In this document: one piece after another, positions 33,937 to 43,333 of the stretch
Position numbering within the stretch: the first letter of the stretch is position 1
How the letters are laid out: each line of letters opens with the position of its first letter
Assembly (NCBI RefSeq): GCF_021655555.1
Contig: NZ_AP023086.1
Location: 5,247,068-5,311,067 of the forward strand
Source of the DNA: Marinagarivorans cellulosilyticus
GTDB lineage: Bacteria; Pseudomonadota; Gammaproteobacteria; Pseudomonadales; Cellvibrionaceae
DNA: 64,000 bases
Direction: 5' to 3'
Program-made: the position numbers and the translations under genes
Notes under the pieces: model-generated
What the model was told of the DNA's origin: nothing
Database searches by the model: none
The model's input: only the letters and a program-made list of their open reading frames with translations

Positions 33937-36909
33937 ATGGCAGATTCACAAACTTCTTTGGTTCAACTTCAATCTTTGCTGGCTATTGCGCCAGAAGCTC
34001 CCGATAGCGACCATACTAATGAGGCTATCCAACAATGGTTAGAACAGTTATCCGCCACCAGTCTGTCGGCACTATTCGATAGCCAGCCCAATCAATGGCG
34101 CAACCAGTGGCACCAAACGCTAGCATGTAGCCTGTTTGTACGAAGCCAATTATTGCAACCTGAACAAGATAGCCCCACCTTGCTTTCGATATTACCCAAC
34201 TTGAATACGCAATGGGCAATTACCGACTATCAGCAATCATTGCAACAACACCTTGCACCTTTGCTGGACGATAAAAGTGTAGATTCAGGGCTGCGGCAAT
34301 GGCGTAACTTGATGATGGTGAGATGTATATGGCGCGATCTAAACCGCTTGGCACCCACATTAGATATCACGAAAGAACTCACCCTAATGGCCGACGTTGC
34401 GGTTAATTTTGCTCTTAATTATCACTATAACGCGATGGTTAAAAGCAAAGGGACTCCCGTTAACGCTCAAGGCCAAGCCCAACCTATGCTAGTTATTGGT
34501 ATGGGTAAGCTTGGGGCTTACGAGCTTAATTTAAGTTCAGATATCGACCTTATCTTTGCCTACCCAGAATCCGGCCAAACAACGCCAAGCCCTACAAATG
34601 GAAACGTCATTAGCAACCAAGAGTTTTTTACCCAACTCGGGCAAAAACTCATTAAAACGCTTGATGCGCAAACGGCAGATGGTTTTGTATTTCGGGTAGA
34701 TATGCGTCTGCGCCCGTATGGTCAAAGCGGGGCGCTTGTCAGTAACTTTGATGCCCTCGAGAATTACTACCTTACCCAAGGCCGCGACTGGGAACGCTAC
34801 GCAATGGTTAAGGCGCGCGTAATGGCGTGCTCCGCCGGTGATGCACAAAATAGCGTCCCTTTAGCAGCAGCAACCAACGAACTCCTCACCCTACTGCGAA
34901 ACTTTACTTACCGTAAGTACGTCGACTTTTCCGCCATTGAAGCGCTGCGAGACTTAAAAACCCGCATTCGCCAAGAGGTAAAGCGCCGACGACTTAAAGG
35001 CAATGTAAAGCTAGGTGAGGGCGGTATACGTGAAGTTGAGTTTATTGTGCAAGCACTACAACTGATTCGCGGTGGCCGCGATAGCCAATTGCAAACGCCT
35101 TCGCTGGTAAATGCCCTGAACGCGCTAGTAACACTAGAGGCCATTCCAGCTGATGTTGCCAGGGCGCTATTAAATAGTTACCTTTTTTTGCGCAACGCCG
35201 AACATGCGATTCAAGCTTGGCAAGACAAGCAAACGCAAGACCTTCCTCAAAGCTCAAACAGCCAGTGGGCATTAGCGCAAGCGATGGGTGCAAAAGATTG
35301 GCCAGAATTTGAATTGCAGCTTAGCCAACACATGCACTTTGTTAGCGAGCAATTTGGCGAGGTCATTGCCGACAAAGACAACAACAAAAACACACAAGCA
35401 GGCCAGCAATGGCGCTCTATTTGGAACGAAACACAAGCACCATTTATTACCGAGCTACTCGAGCAGCTAGATTTTGACTGTGCCGATGACGGCGCTCAAA
35501 CTTTGCTCGCCTTACACCAGGCCCCACAGGTACTCGCCACCGATAAAACCGGCGCCGATCGACTCAATCGCTTTGTTCCACTACTGCTGCAAAAACTTAG
35601 CAGCCGGGCCGGCGCAGGCCAAACATTACAACGCCTGCAGCCTTTTATCATCGCTATTGCGCGGCGCAGCGCTTACCTTTTGCTACTTATAGAAAACCCT
35701 GCAGCACTAGAACAACTGGTAATACTTAGCGAAGCCAGCCCCTGGATCCCCGAGCGCCTAGCCGAATACCCAGCACTGCTAGATGAACTACTCAGCCCAA
35801 CCAACCTATACCAAATACCCAATAAAGAAGAATTAAGCGCCGAACTAACCCAAACTATTTTGCGCATTCCAGAAGACGACTTAGAACAGCAAATGGAAGC
35901 CTTGCGCTACTTTAGGCACGCCCACGGATTAAAGGTCGCTGCCTGCGAAGTCACCGGTAAACTACCGTTAATGAAGGTTAGTGATTACCTAACAGAGCTA
36001 GCAGAAGTTGTATTGAGCTATGCCCTCGATTTGGCCTGGCAAGATATGTGTCGCAAGCATGGTTTACCTGGCGACCATGAAGGCGGCAACCAGCCCAATT
36101 TTGTTGTTATAGGCTACGGCAAGCTCGGTGGCATAGAGCTAGGCCACGGCAGCGACTTAGATTTGGTTTTTATTCACAATGCCAATGCTCAAAAAGAAAC
36201 CCAAGCCAGCGAAGGCCAGCGCGCACTAGACAACCACACCTTCTATACCCGCATGGGGCAAAAACTCATTTTATTACTCGATACCAAAATGCCATCGGGC
36301 ACATTATACGAAGTGGATATGCGCCTTAGGCCATCGGGTAACTCCGGCATGCTTGTTAGCACCCTTAGCGCATTTAGCAAATACCAAAGCGATGCCGCCT
36401 GGACTTGGGAGCACCAAGCCCTAGTAAGAACCCGCGTAGTCGCCGGTAATGCGCAACTGGCGCAAGAATTTGCCGCTGTACGTAAAACAACACTCTGCAG
36501 TGAGCGCGATTTAGCAAAACTAAAAAAAGACGTGACCGAAATGCGGCAAAAAATGCGCAGCCAACTGGGTAGCAAAACCAAGGAGGAACAAGCCGGTCAA
36601 TTCCATATAAAACAAGACGCCGGTGGCATAGTCGATATTGAATTCATCGTGCAATACCTCGTCCTAGCTCACGCCCACAACAACCCAACGTTGGTTGAAT
36701 GGTCGGATAATATTCGCATTTTGGAAGCCATTGGCCAAAGTGACTTGTTAAGTGAGACGCAAATTACAACACTAATTGAAGCTTACAAAGCACTACGCTC
36801 AGAAACCCATAAACTGGCTTTGCAGCAGCGTGGCAATAAAATAGATGGTGCTGGGTTTGAGGGGTTGAGGGGGGATGTGCAGGGTGTTTGGCGGGAGTTG
36901 CTGGAGTAG
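33937..36909 (+). CDS. glnE: Bifunctional glutamine synthetase adenylyltransferase / adenylyl-removing enzyme
   Basis: 990 residues, full length. Two nucleotidyltransferase domains carry the paired signatures: GMGKLGAYELNLSSDIDLIF (N-terminal, deadenylylation) and GYGKLGGIELGHGSDLDLVF (C-terminal, adenylylation), each followed by VDMRLRP. Controls glutamine synthetase in answer to the PII protein and glutamine. In pseudomonads ilvE follows directly; here 5.4 kb intervenes. The 3' end is followed by a dispersed repeat. Confidence 0.98.
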   Translation: MADSQTSLVQLQSLLAIAPEAPDSDHTNEAIQQWLEQLSATSLSALFDSQPNQWRNQWHQTLACSLFVRSQLLQPEQDSPTLLSILPNLNTQWAITDYQQSLQQHLAPLLDDKSVDSGLRQWRNLMMVRCIWRDLNRLAPTLDITKELTLMADVAVNFALNYHYNAMVKSKGTPVNAQGQAQPMLVIGMGKLGAYELNLSSDIDLIFAYPESGQTTPSPTNGNVISNQEFFTQLGQKLIKTLDAQTADGFVFRVDMRLRPYGQSGALVSNFDALENYYLTQGRDWERYAMVKARVMACSAGDAQNSVPLAAATNELLTLLRNFTYRKYVDFSAIEALRDLKTRIRQEVKRRRLKGNVKLGEGGIREVEFIVQALQLIRGGRDSQLQTPSLVNALNALVTLEAIPADVARALLNSYLFLRNAEHAIQAWQDKQTQDLPQSSNSQWALAQAMGAKDWPEFELQLSQHMHFVSEQFGEVIADKDNNKNTQAGQQWRSIWNETQAPFITELLEQLDFDCADDGAQTLLALHQAPQVLATDKTGADRLNRFVPLLLQKLSSRAGAGQTLQRLQPFIIAIARRSAYLLLLIENPAALEQLVILSEASPWIPERLAEYPALLDELLSPTNLYQIPNKEELSAELTQTILRIPEDDLEQQMEALRYFRHAHGLKVAACEVTGKLPLMKVSDYLTELAEVVLSYALDLAWQDMCRKHGLPGDHEGGNQPNFVVIGYGKLGGIELGHGSDLDLVFIHNANAQKETQASEGQRALDNHTFYTRMGQKLILLLDTKMPSGTLYEVDMRLRPSGNSGMLVSTLSAFSKYQSDAAWTWEHQALVRTRVVAGNAQLAQEFAAVRKTTLCSERDLAKLKKDVTEMRQKMRSQLGSKTKEEQAGQFHIKQDAGGIVDIEFIVQYLVLAHAHNNPTLVEWSDNIRILEAIGQSDLLSETQITTLIEAYKALRSETHKLALQQRGNKIDGAGFEGLRGDVQGVWRELLE

Positions 36910-36935
36910 GGTGACTTTAAAGCGTAACACTGACT

Positions 36936-37050
36936 AGATCTCGGCCCATACGGTAAATTTTGTTCAAAAACACCGTAAATACCTCCATGTAGGTTCCACT
37001 CGGCTCCTGCCTCATAGGTTTTGACAAAACTTACCGTATGGGCCTGACGT
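36936..37050 (+). repeat. Dispersed palindromic repeat, copy A
   Basis: About 115 bp. A perfect 14-bp inverted repeat GGCCCATACGGTAA (36943-36956) / TTACCGTATGGGCC (37031-37044) bounds it, with further pairing inward (TTCAAAAAC / GTTTTGACAA). Same family as the minus-strand copy at 38603-38720: shared blocks include TCAAAAAC-CCGTAAAT, GCCTCATAGGTTTTGA and GGCCTGACGT. Lies between glnE and the lipoprotein gene. Confidence 0.8.
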
Positions 37051-37059
37051 AGGATGTTT

Positions 37060-37512
37060 TTATTGGTGGCCTCCGAATGAAAGAGGTTTGGCTTCACACT
37101 GTGATGACGTTAATGATTGCTCAACGATACTAATACTGCAGGTCGCTATAAATGCCGAGCCTCGAGAAAGAGAGCCATCGATTGTATAAGTGAATGTACT
37201 ATTACTAAGCGCGTATTCACTAAATTCAATAAAAGCAAAATCCGTTTTGGCATCAAATGCGTTCGGGTAACCTAAAATGTTAACCTTGCAAAGGCTCATT
37301 TCCGATCGTATTTCGGCATTGCTAGAACGCAAAGTGACCTTAGGGCAAGCCTCTGAAACCTCCATATCCTGATGCAGCACTTGTAGGTGAATATTCTTGT
37401 CGCTAAAAGCGTATTCGTGCCCAGATATTAAATTGGCTGGCACCTCCCCTTCAGAAAACATCGAGCACCCAGCAATAAGAATCAATGAGGTTAGCGTTAA
37501 ACATCTAATCAT
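37060..37512 (-). CDS. Small lipoprotein, candidate immunity protein to the adjacent muramidase
   Basis: 150 residues with a lipoprotein signal (LILIAGC, Cys16, then SMF, no Asp at +2, so outer-membrane destined). Mature part about 135 residues, beta-rich, with four further Cys (ACPKV, LCKVN, ATCSI, QCEAK) that could form two disulfides. No named family recognised. Its start overlaps the stop of the muramidase-like gene by 4 bp (ATGA), so the two are translationally coupled. A periplasm-facing protein coupled to a cell-wall hydrolase without signal peptide is the usual layout of an effector-immunity pair. Role is inference. Confidence 0.72.
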   Translation of the reverse strand: MIRCLTLTSLILIAGCSMFSEGEVPANLISGHEYAFSDKNIHLQVLHQDMEVSEACPKVTLRSSNAEIRSEMSLCKVNILGYPNAFDAKTDFAFIEFSEYALSNSTFTYTIDGSLSRGSAFIATCSISIVEQSLTSSQCEAKPLSFGGHQ

Positions 37513-38480
37513 TCGGGAGTACCTGTTGGCTGATTGTGAGAGATTTTGGCTCCGTCATTAACTGATTGAATGACGACCTTCCCTTTTTTTAGCTTCTCTT
37601 TGCTAACCTGGTCCAGGTACTCTTTGCGCAGATCAAAACGATTAGTTGGCCATAATTCCCAATTCTTTTTTTCAATAATTATTTTTTTTAATTCATCAAA
37701 GTCATTATTACTAACAGATTTCTGTATTTTTTTTCGGCTATTACCGGTGTAGTCTCCCCTAAAGCGTAGATCAACAAGTATGTCCAGTATTGCAGGGTCG
37801 AGTTCATCCCAATTGGTTTTTCCGTAAGCTTTTATAACACTGCTTTTATTTCCAATTCTTTTCACATCAGCAGTAATATCTTTATAAACGTGCTCAAAGA
37901 GCGCTAGTTGTGCTTGGGCACTGATTTCGAAATCAAGCAAATCTTGATCAATGATAAATTGACGCGCCGCGACGCCCTGCAAACCAGCTGCTTGACTAAT
38001 TTTTGTAGCAAAGTTGCTGGGAATAGATACTAGAGAGAGGTGTTTCTTTATTTCGGCACTTGAACGCTGCTTAAGATCATAGCCTCGTCCTATGGTCAAT
38101 CCGGATGTGTTGCTAGGGACGTGTAACACTCGGCTATGGTACCTACCGCCCTCACTTCCTTCGGCTTTCCAGGTTAACAGTCCATTCGACGGAGGGACTA
38201 TCGCAACGTGAGTTCGCGTTGATTTCATGAATGCAACTAAACTTTTAAAGCTCCCCGAATTACTACTTGTTACTTGGCCGTCCGGCACTAAACTCTTTTG
38301 GTGGTCTTTCTGAAAGTTTCTGATCTCTTCAATAAGTGATTCATCACACTTATCTGAGACTGCTGTTATAGTAAGCTTTTTCTTGCGTCGATAAACGTTG
38401 ATCAAAGCTCGAATAAGCTTAACGTCAGTTCCAATATTTTTCCCTTTCTCCCCAACCGAATTTGTTATGGCAAGTTTCAT
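37509..38480 (-). CDS. Peptidoglycan-binding-like protein with pesticin/T4-lysozyme-type muramidase domain
   Basis: 323 residues, no signal peptide. Residues 1-90 resemble a peptidoglycan-binding module (NIGTDVKLIRALIN ... IEEIRNFQKDHQ ... VPDGQV). From about 100 a lysozyme-like domain begins: WKAEGSEGG, then SGLTIGRGYDLKQ, the hallmark of pesticin C-terminal-type muramidases. Glu107, Thr129 and Asp135 have the spacing of the pesticin triad (Glu178, Thr201, Asp207). The rest is helical. It would cleave the glycan backbone of peptidoglycan. Lack of a Sec signal and pairing with a lipoprotein gene fit a type VI-like effector, but no secretion genes are in the window. Both genes lie between inverted copies of a dispersed repeat. 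Confidence 0.75.
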   Translation of the reverse strand: MKLAITNSVGEKGKNIGTDVKLIRALINVYRRKKKLTITAVSDKCDESLIEEIRNFQKDHQKSLVPDGQVTSSNSGSFKSLVAFMKSTRTHVAIVPPSNGLLTWKAEGSEGGRYHSRVLHVPSNTSGLTIGRGYDLKQRSSAEIKKHLSLVSIPSNFATKISQAAGLQGVAARQFIIDQDLLDFEISAQAQLALFEHVYKDITADVKRIGNKSSVIKAYGKTNWDELDPAILDILVDLRFRGDYTGNSRKKIQKSVSNNDFDELKKIIIEKKNWELWPTNRFDLRKEYLDQVSKEKLKKGKVVIQSVNDGAKISHNQPTGTPE

Positions 38481-38602
38481 TATAATTCCCTTATATGATG
38501 TGAATTTTTATCAATGCTAGCACGACCTTAAAGATTCAGGCAAACAGTGGCTGTGTAGATCAATATATGACACGTTTTTAAACCCCACTGATCTCAGAAA
38601 AA

Positions 38603-38720
38603 ACGTCAGGCCTGTGCGATAAGGTTATTCAAAACCTATGAGGCCTGGATGGCCGATTGGAGCCATCAAGGATGATTTACGGCGTTTTTGAAAAACTTTA
38701 CCGCATATAGCCGAGATATC
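38603..38720 (-). repeat. Dispersed palindromic repeat, copy B (opposite orientation)
   Basis: About 118 bp; on the minus strand it reads ATCTCGG-(14 nt)-TTTTTCAAAAACGCCGTAAAT, then GCCTCATAGGTTTTGA and GGCCTGACGT, colinear with copy A at 36936. The inner part differs and carries TGGCTCCAATCGGCCATCCA. It lies between the helicase and muramidase genes. The 14-bp terminal pairing seen in copy A is degraded here. Confidence 0.78.
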
Positions 38721-38764
38721 TCCTTACGCTAATAATCCACATAACTCTGCCAATATTCATCCAT

Positions 38765-41700
38765 CTACCCCAACAGCGCCAATAACTCATCGCTTGATTT
38801 AGGCAATTTTGATTTTTGTGTACCATCAAATAAAGCATCGGCTAGGGCTTTTTTATCGGCTTGTAGGGCTTGGATTTTTTCTTCTACAGTGCCTTGTGCT
38901 ACCAACTTATACACAAATACAGTTTTATCTTGGCCTATGCGGTAGGCGCGGTCGGTGGCTTGGTCTTCTACCGCGGGGTTCCACCATGGGTCTACGTGGA
39001 TTACGGTATCGGCCGCGGTTAAGTTTAGGCCCGAGCCGCCGGCTTTTAAGCTAATAAGAAAAATGGGCGCTTCACCCGCTTGAAACAGCTTAACCAACTC
39101 GCCACGGTTTTTGCTGGCACCGGTTAGTTTGATAAAAGGAATTTTAGCTTTATTCAGGTCGTCCGCTATTACCGACAACATCGACACAAACTGCGAAAAA
39201 ACTAAAACGCGCCGGCCTTCGTGCACCATTTCTGGCAGGGTTTCTTGTAACCAGCTGCGTTTAGCGGAGTTTTTTACTTTTTTGGCCTGGGCTAATTTTA
39301 CCAGCGACGGGTCGATACAGGCTTGGCGCAATTTCAGCAGCGCATCTAAAAATTCAATATGGCTACGCTTAGCACCTTTTTCTTGGAACAGTTGGCGCAC
39401 GTGTTTTTCCATGCTGTTACGAATACCTTCGTAAAGCTTGCGCTGATCCTTCTCTAGATGCACATGCTGGACTATTACATTTTTAGGCGGTAGTTCTTTG
39501 GCCACATCCCCTTTGTGGCGGCGTAACATAAAGGGTGCTACTTGCTGTGCAAGGCGCTGATTCACGCTTTCATTTTGCTCGCTTTCGATGGGTTTACGGT
39601 AGTGCTTGTTAAAATGTTCTTGCTTACCCAACAAGTTCGGTAGTGCAAAATCCATAATTGACCACAGCTCGCCCAAGTGATTTTCTAACGGGGTGCCAGT
39701 TAAAGCCAAACGCATATTGCCTTGCAACTGGCGGGCTGCACGTGTTGTTTTGGCATTCGCATTTTTAATGGCTTGCGCTTCGTCTAGAACGATTACATCA
39801 AAACAATGTTGTTTGAGTATGTCGATATCGCGTTGTAGTACGCCATAGCTTGTCACAACTAAGTCATAAAAAGGGATATCTGGGATATCTTCTTTGCGCT
39901 CTGGGCCATGCAGTATAAGTACACTTAAGCCTGGCGAAAAACGCTCGGCTTCGCTTTGCCAGTTCCATAAAAGACTCGTGGGCGCCACGATTAAACAACC
40001 ATTATTCAGCTTACGGCCACTTTTTAGTTTTTGTAATAAAGCTAAGGTTTGCAGGGTTTTCCCCAACCCCATGTCATCCGCCAATATTCCCCCAAGTTGG
40101 TGCTGCTGCAAAAAATTTAGCCAATTTAAGCCATCTTGCTGATAATCACGCAACTGCGCATTGAGCTTTTTCGGTACCGCAACGGGCTTAATGCCTTTAA
40201 AGTTTTGTAATTGTTTTTTAAGTTTTTTAAAGTTTGGCGCACGCCTTTCGTCTAGTTCGCTAAACTCTTGCAGCATTGGTACGCGATAGGGCGGCAAGCT
40301 AATCGCTTCGCCAAATTTTTCACCCGAATAAAGCTCTTCAAGAGTTTGTGTAAGATGGCGAAATCGCTGCATTTCAATAATATGCCATTGGCCGGCACTC
40401 TGAATCATCAGCTGCTTTGGGAAGCCCTCAGCAAACCAACGTTGTAATAACTCTTGACTGTTAATATCAAGCCCGTCAACTTGCAAACTTAGGGCCATAC
40501 TAAACCAGCCGTTATCTTGATCGCCTACCTCTGTATGTAAGCTGGCATCAAGCTCGGTGGGCGCTCGATAACTTGGATCTGTAGTACACAACCAACCACG
40601 CTTCTCGCATAAATCAGCCAACTTAGGCAACACAGCTTGCCAGCGTGTAATACGCTGGACTTCATCAAAGCTAAAAATCATCCAAATTTTCTTATGGCTT
40701 TTTTCTACTTCTAAGCTGTCGAATTCTGCTTTAAAACCCAATATTTCTAGTGCTCTGATTGCATCCAATTCCGTTTTTCCATCACAAGTAATGCGGTAAT
40801 GTTGGCCATTCATTTCATGCCTTTGGTCTTTATCCAGTAAGTCTAGGCGGTGCCAACCAGCATCAAAAGAAAAGTCACCGTAATGCACTTTCAACTGTAA
40901 CGCAGGGAATTGATCGCGGGCGCATAGAATCAATTCAAACCTTGCTTCAGTTAAGTGAATTTCCAGTAACTCCGGTATATCGGGCTGTACTGTTGTCGGT
41001 AGGCTACTAAAAAAGGCGCTATGCGTCGCAGTCATTTTATTCAGCGGTAGTTCTGGCATGGCCTGCAACAATGATAATCGTTGCCCATTGACTAAAGACT
41101 CTAAAGGCCCAAGGGTATTATTATCGCGATACCAAGGCCTCTGAGCGAGGTATATTTTCGCATCCGGTAAGCCTTGCACCCTTAGCTCGCAATCCAAGGT
41201 GGCGTGCTTTTTTATCCAATGGATATCTAACGGCACAGAACTACCCAGCAATAACGGGGCGGCATTCAGCTTACTTCTAGAAGAATTACTATCGTACAAG
41301 CGGCCACTTTCTAGTGCTAGCTGCAGCATTAGGCAGCTAATGTCATCATTAATTAATTGCTCAGTACTCTGTACATACTGGCTCTCCCATAACTGCGCTA
41401 TTTTTTGATCAAACACATCCCCATCATCATGATATTCATTACACGGTACCAAGTTCAGCTCATCCTCCTTTCGGTAGGATAAATCCACAACAGGGTTTAA
41501 ATAGAGCTGCCGATCTTTTTCCTCTAGCAAGTAATAAAGTGTATTTTTATCTGCCGCTGTATTTAAGGCTTTAGTAGGTTGCTTCTCTAGAACCAATTGG
41601 CACTGCTGCAACCAACTGTCCTGTGGTGATGTGGCGGGCCTTTTAGCCGAAATAGGAAGCAGGCGAGCGGGTTGGGCAGCCTTCATCGCAAATATAACCG

Positions 41701-41962
41701 CAGCTGCATGTTTACAACTGAAGCCGTAAGGGCAGTTACATTGATACTCTATATACTGGTTGGATGCGGTGATGCTGACGCGATATTTGTTTCCACGACT
41801 ACCTATAACCACACAGCTAACGCCGTTTTGGCTGTATTTTAAGCTGCCAACAGCACCTTCATTAAATAAGCTTTTACCACGCTGCCAAATAGCTGCACTA
41901 AAGTGATCACGCTGAACTTTATCCTGAAGGGACATACAAAATAACTCTAAAAAAGTGCGCAT
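38765..41962 (-). CDS. SWIM zinc-finger SNF2/Rad54-type helicase
   Basis: 1065 residues. N-terminal SWIM zinc finger (YQCNCPYGFSCKHAAA, residues about 73-88). A long middle region of unknown fold follows. The SNF2 motor occupies about 610-1060: motif I DDMGLGKTLQT (Lys635), motif II VLDEAQAIKN (DEAQ box), TGTPLENHLGELWSI, and the C-terminal motifs LKAGGSGLNLT, DPWWNPAVEDQATDRAYRIGQ. A DNA-dependent ATPase that translocates on DNA or remodels protein-DNA complexes; bacterial members have poorly known roles in repair or transcription. Start may be ATG 41962 or the ATG ten codons in (41935). Located where glnE and ilvE would normally meet. Confidence 0.93.
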   Translation of the reverse strand: MRTFLELFCMSLQDKVQRDHFSAAIWQRGKSLFNEGAVGSLKYSQNGVSCVVIGSRGNKYRVSITASNQYIEYQCNCPYGFSCKHAAAVIFAMKAAQPARLLPISAKRPATSPQDSWLQQCQLVLEKQPTKALNTAADKNTLYYLLEEKDRQLYLNPVVDLSYRKEDELNLVPCNEYHDDGDVFDQKIAQLWESQYVQSTEQLINDDISCLMLQLALESGRLYDSNSSRSKLNAAPLLLGSSVPLDIHWIKKHATLDCELRVQGLPDAKIYLAQRPWYRDNNTLGPLESLVNGQRLSLLQAMPELPLNKMTATHSAFFSSLPTTVQPDIPELLEIHLTEARFELILCARDQFPALQLKVHYGDFSFDAGWHRLDLLDKDQRHEMNGQHYRITCDGKTELDAIRALEILGFKAEFDSLEVEKSHKKIWMIFSFDEVQRITRWQAVLPKLADLCEKRGWLCTTDPSYRAPTELDASLHTEVGDQDNGWFSMALSLQVDGLDINSQELLQRWFAEGFPKQLMIQSAGQWHIIEMQRFRHLTQTLEELYSGEKFGEAISLPPYRVPMLQEFSELDERRAPNFKKLKKQLQNFKGIKPVAVPKKLNAQLRDYQQDGLNWLNFLQQHQLGGILADDMGLGKTLQTLALLQKLKSGRKLNNGCLIVAPTSLLWNWQSEAERFSPGLSVLILHGPERKEDIPDIPFYDLVVTSYGVLQRDIDILKQHCFDVIVLDEAQAIKNANAKTTRAARQLQGNMRLALTGTPLENHLGELWSIMDFALPNLLGKQEHFNKHYRKPIESEQNESVNQRLAQQVAPFMLRRHKGDVAKELPPKNVIVQHVHLEKDQRKLYEGIRNSMEKHVRQLFQEKGAKRSHIEFLDALLKLRQACIDPSLVKLAQAKKVKNSAKRSWLQETLPEMVHEGRRVLVFSQFVSMLSVIADDLNKAKIPFIKLTGASKNRGELVKLFQAGEAPIFLISLKAGGSGLNLTAADTVIHVDPWWNPAVEDQATDRAYRIGQDKTVFVYKLVAQGTVEEKIQALQADKKALADALFDGTQKSKLPKSSDELLALLG

Positions 41963-42096
41963 ACTAGGGGGCCACTATAACCCTGACAAGGCATGCTTTA
42001 GCCGCTGCTACGGTGTTATTGGCAACAATACCTTCGCGTTCTAATCAAAGCTACCAAAGCGCCCTAACTCCCTACCGTCGCAGCACGATTTATGGT

Positions 42097-42250
42097 TCAA
42101 TACACGTACTTTGCCTCAGCTGCTGCAGTGCTTGCCTTTTGAACGACCTTCAAAGCCAAACTGCCTAAATTCGCAGCTTGCTTAGCCCCACAAGCGACTA
42201 AGATAATCAAAGCGAATAAGGCAATCAAAGCCCACAAGTCTTTTTGCCAT
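42097..42250 (-). CDS. Possible small lipoprotein/membrane ORF, start codon or frame uncertain
   Basis: On the minus strand a frame ending at 42097 encodes a hydrophobic helix with a lipobox-like end (LIILVACGAKQ), then an Ala-rich helix (SLALKVVQKASTAAAEAKYVY). It has no ATG; it could begin at TTG 42237 (46 residues). An ATG at 42250 (MAK) lies in another frame and would join it if one A were removed from a run of five A residues. So it is either a TTG-started small gene, a frameshifted one, or chance. The rest of the 419-bp gap between the helicase and ilvE shows only a GC-rich stretch (42309-42335). Confidence 0.3.
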
Positions 42251-42381
42251 AACTAGCCTCACCTTCGCTAGATGCAAAACTTTATTGAACTATAATGCGA
42301 GCGAAGCTCGGCCCCGGCCGTTAGCCCGCGCCTTGAGCACGCTCATTTACATTCGACGCTTTAACTTAGAGAGAAACAACT

Positions 42382-43308
42382 ATGAATTTTGCCGATCGTG
42401 ATGGCGTAATTTGGTTTGATGGCGAAATGGTACCTTGGCGCGATGCTCGCGTTCACGTACTCACCCACACATTGCACTACGGCATGGGCGTTTTTGAAGG
42501 TGTGCGTGCTTACCACGCTGGCGATAAAGGCAGCTGCATATTCAAGCTGCAAGAGCATACCGACCGCTTGTTCCGCTCTGCCCATATTATGCGTATGGAA
42601 ATGCCCTACAGCAAAGAAGAGCTAAACGAAGCGCAACGCGCCGTAGTAAGGGAAAACAACCTCGACGAGGCTTACCTTCGCCCGATGGCTTTTTTAGGCT
42701 CTGAAGGCATGGGCCTACGTGCCGATGCGCTGAAAACACACGTGATCGTCGCCGCTTGGAACTGGCCCTCTTATATGTCGCCAGAAGCCAAAGAAAATGG
42801 CATTAAGATCCGCACCTCTAGCTACACGCGTCACCACGTGAATATCACCATGTGTAAAGCCAAAGCGAACGGCAACTACATTAACTCTATGCTAGCGCTG
42901 CGCGAAGCCTTGGATAGCGGTTGTGAAGAGGCTTTGCTGTTGGATAACGAAGGTTACGTTGCTGAAGGCAGCGGTGAAAACTTTTTCATGGTGCGCGATG
43001 GTATTATTTACACCCCAGAGCTAACCAGCTGCCTAGACGGCATTACGCGTAAAACCATCTTCCAATTAGCTGAAGACTGCGGCTACGAAATTCGTGAAAA
43101 GCGCATTACCCGTGATGAAGTATACGTTGCCGACGAAGCCTTCTTTACCGGAACTGCCGCTGAAGTATTGCCTATCCGTGAATATGACGGTCGCATTATT
43201 GGCGAAGGAAAACGTGGCCCCGTCACAACCATCCTTCAAGACTTATATTTCAAAGCGGTTAAAGGCGAGCTTCCAGCGCATACCGATTGGCTTGCCCCGG
43301 TTAAGTAA
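42382..43308 (+). CDS. ilvE: Branched-chain amino acid aminotransferase
   Basis: 308 residues, class IV PLP aminotransferase. Motifs: HTLHYGMGVFEGVRAY near the N terminus, the PLP lysine in CKAKANGNYINSMLA, and EGSGENFFMVRDG with the Glu that contacts the pyridine nitrogen, followed by FFTGTAAEVLPI. Catalyses the last step of leucine, isoleucine and valine synthesis. Single gene with its own terminator; the usual upstream partner glnE is 5.4 kb away. Confidence 0.98.
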   Translation: MNFADRDGVIWFDGEMVPWRDARVHVLTHTLHYGMGVFEGVRAYHAGDKGSCIFKLQEHTDRLFRSAHIMRMEMPYSKEELNEAQRAVVRENNLDEAYLRPMAFLGSEGMGLRADALKTHVIVAAWNWPSYMSPEAKENGIKIRTSSYTRHHVNITMCKAKANGNYINSMLALREALDSGCEEALLLDNEGYVAEGSGENFFMVRDGIIYTPELTSCLDGITRKTIFQLAEDCGYEIREKRITRDEVYVADEAFFTGTAAEVLPIREYDGRIIGEGKRGPVTTILQDLYFKAVKGELPAHTDWLAPVK

Positions 43309-43333
43309 TTACACCCCGTGTACTACATGTGCT

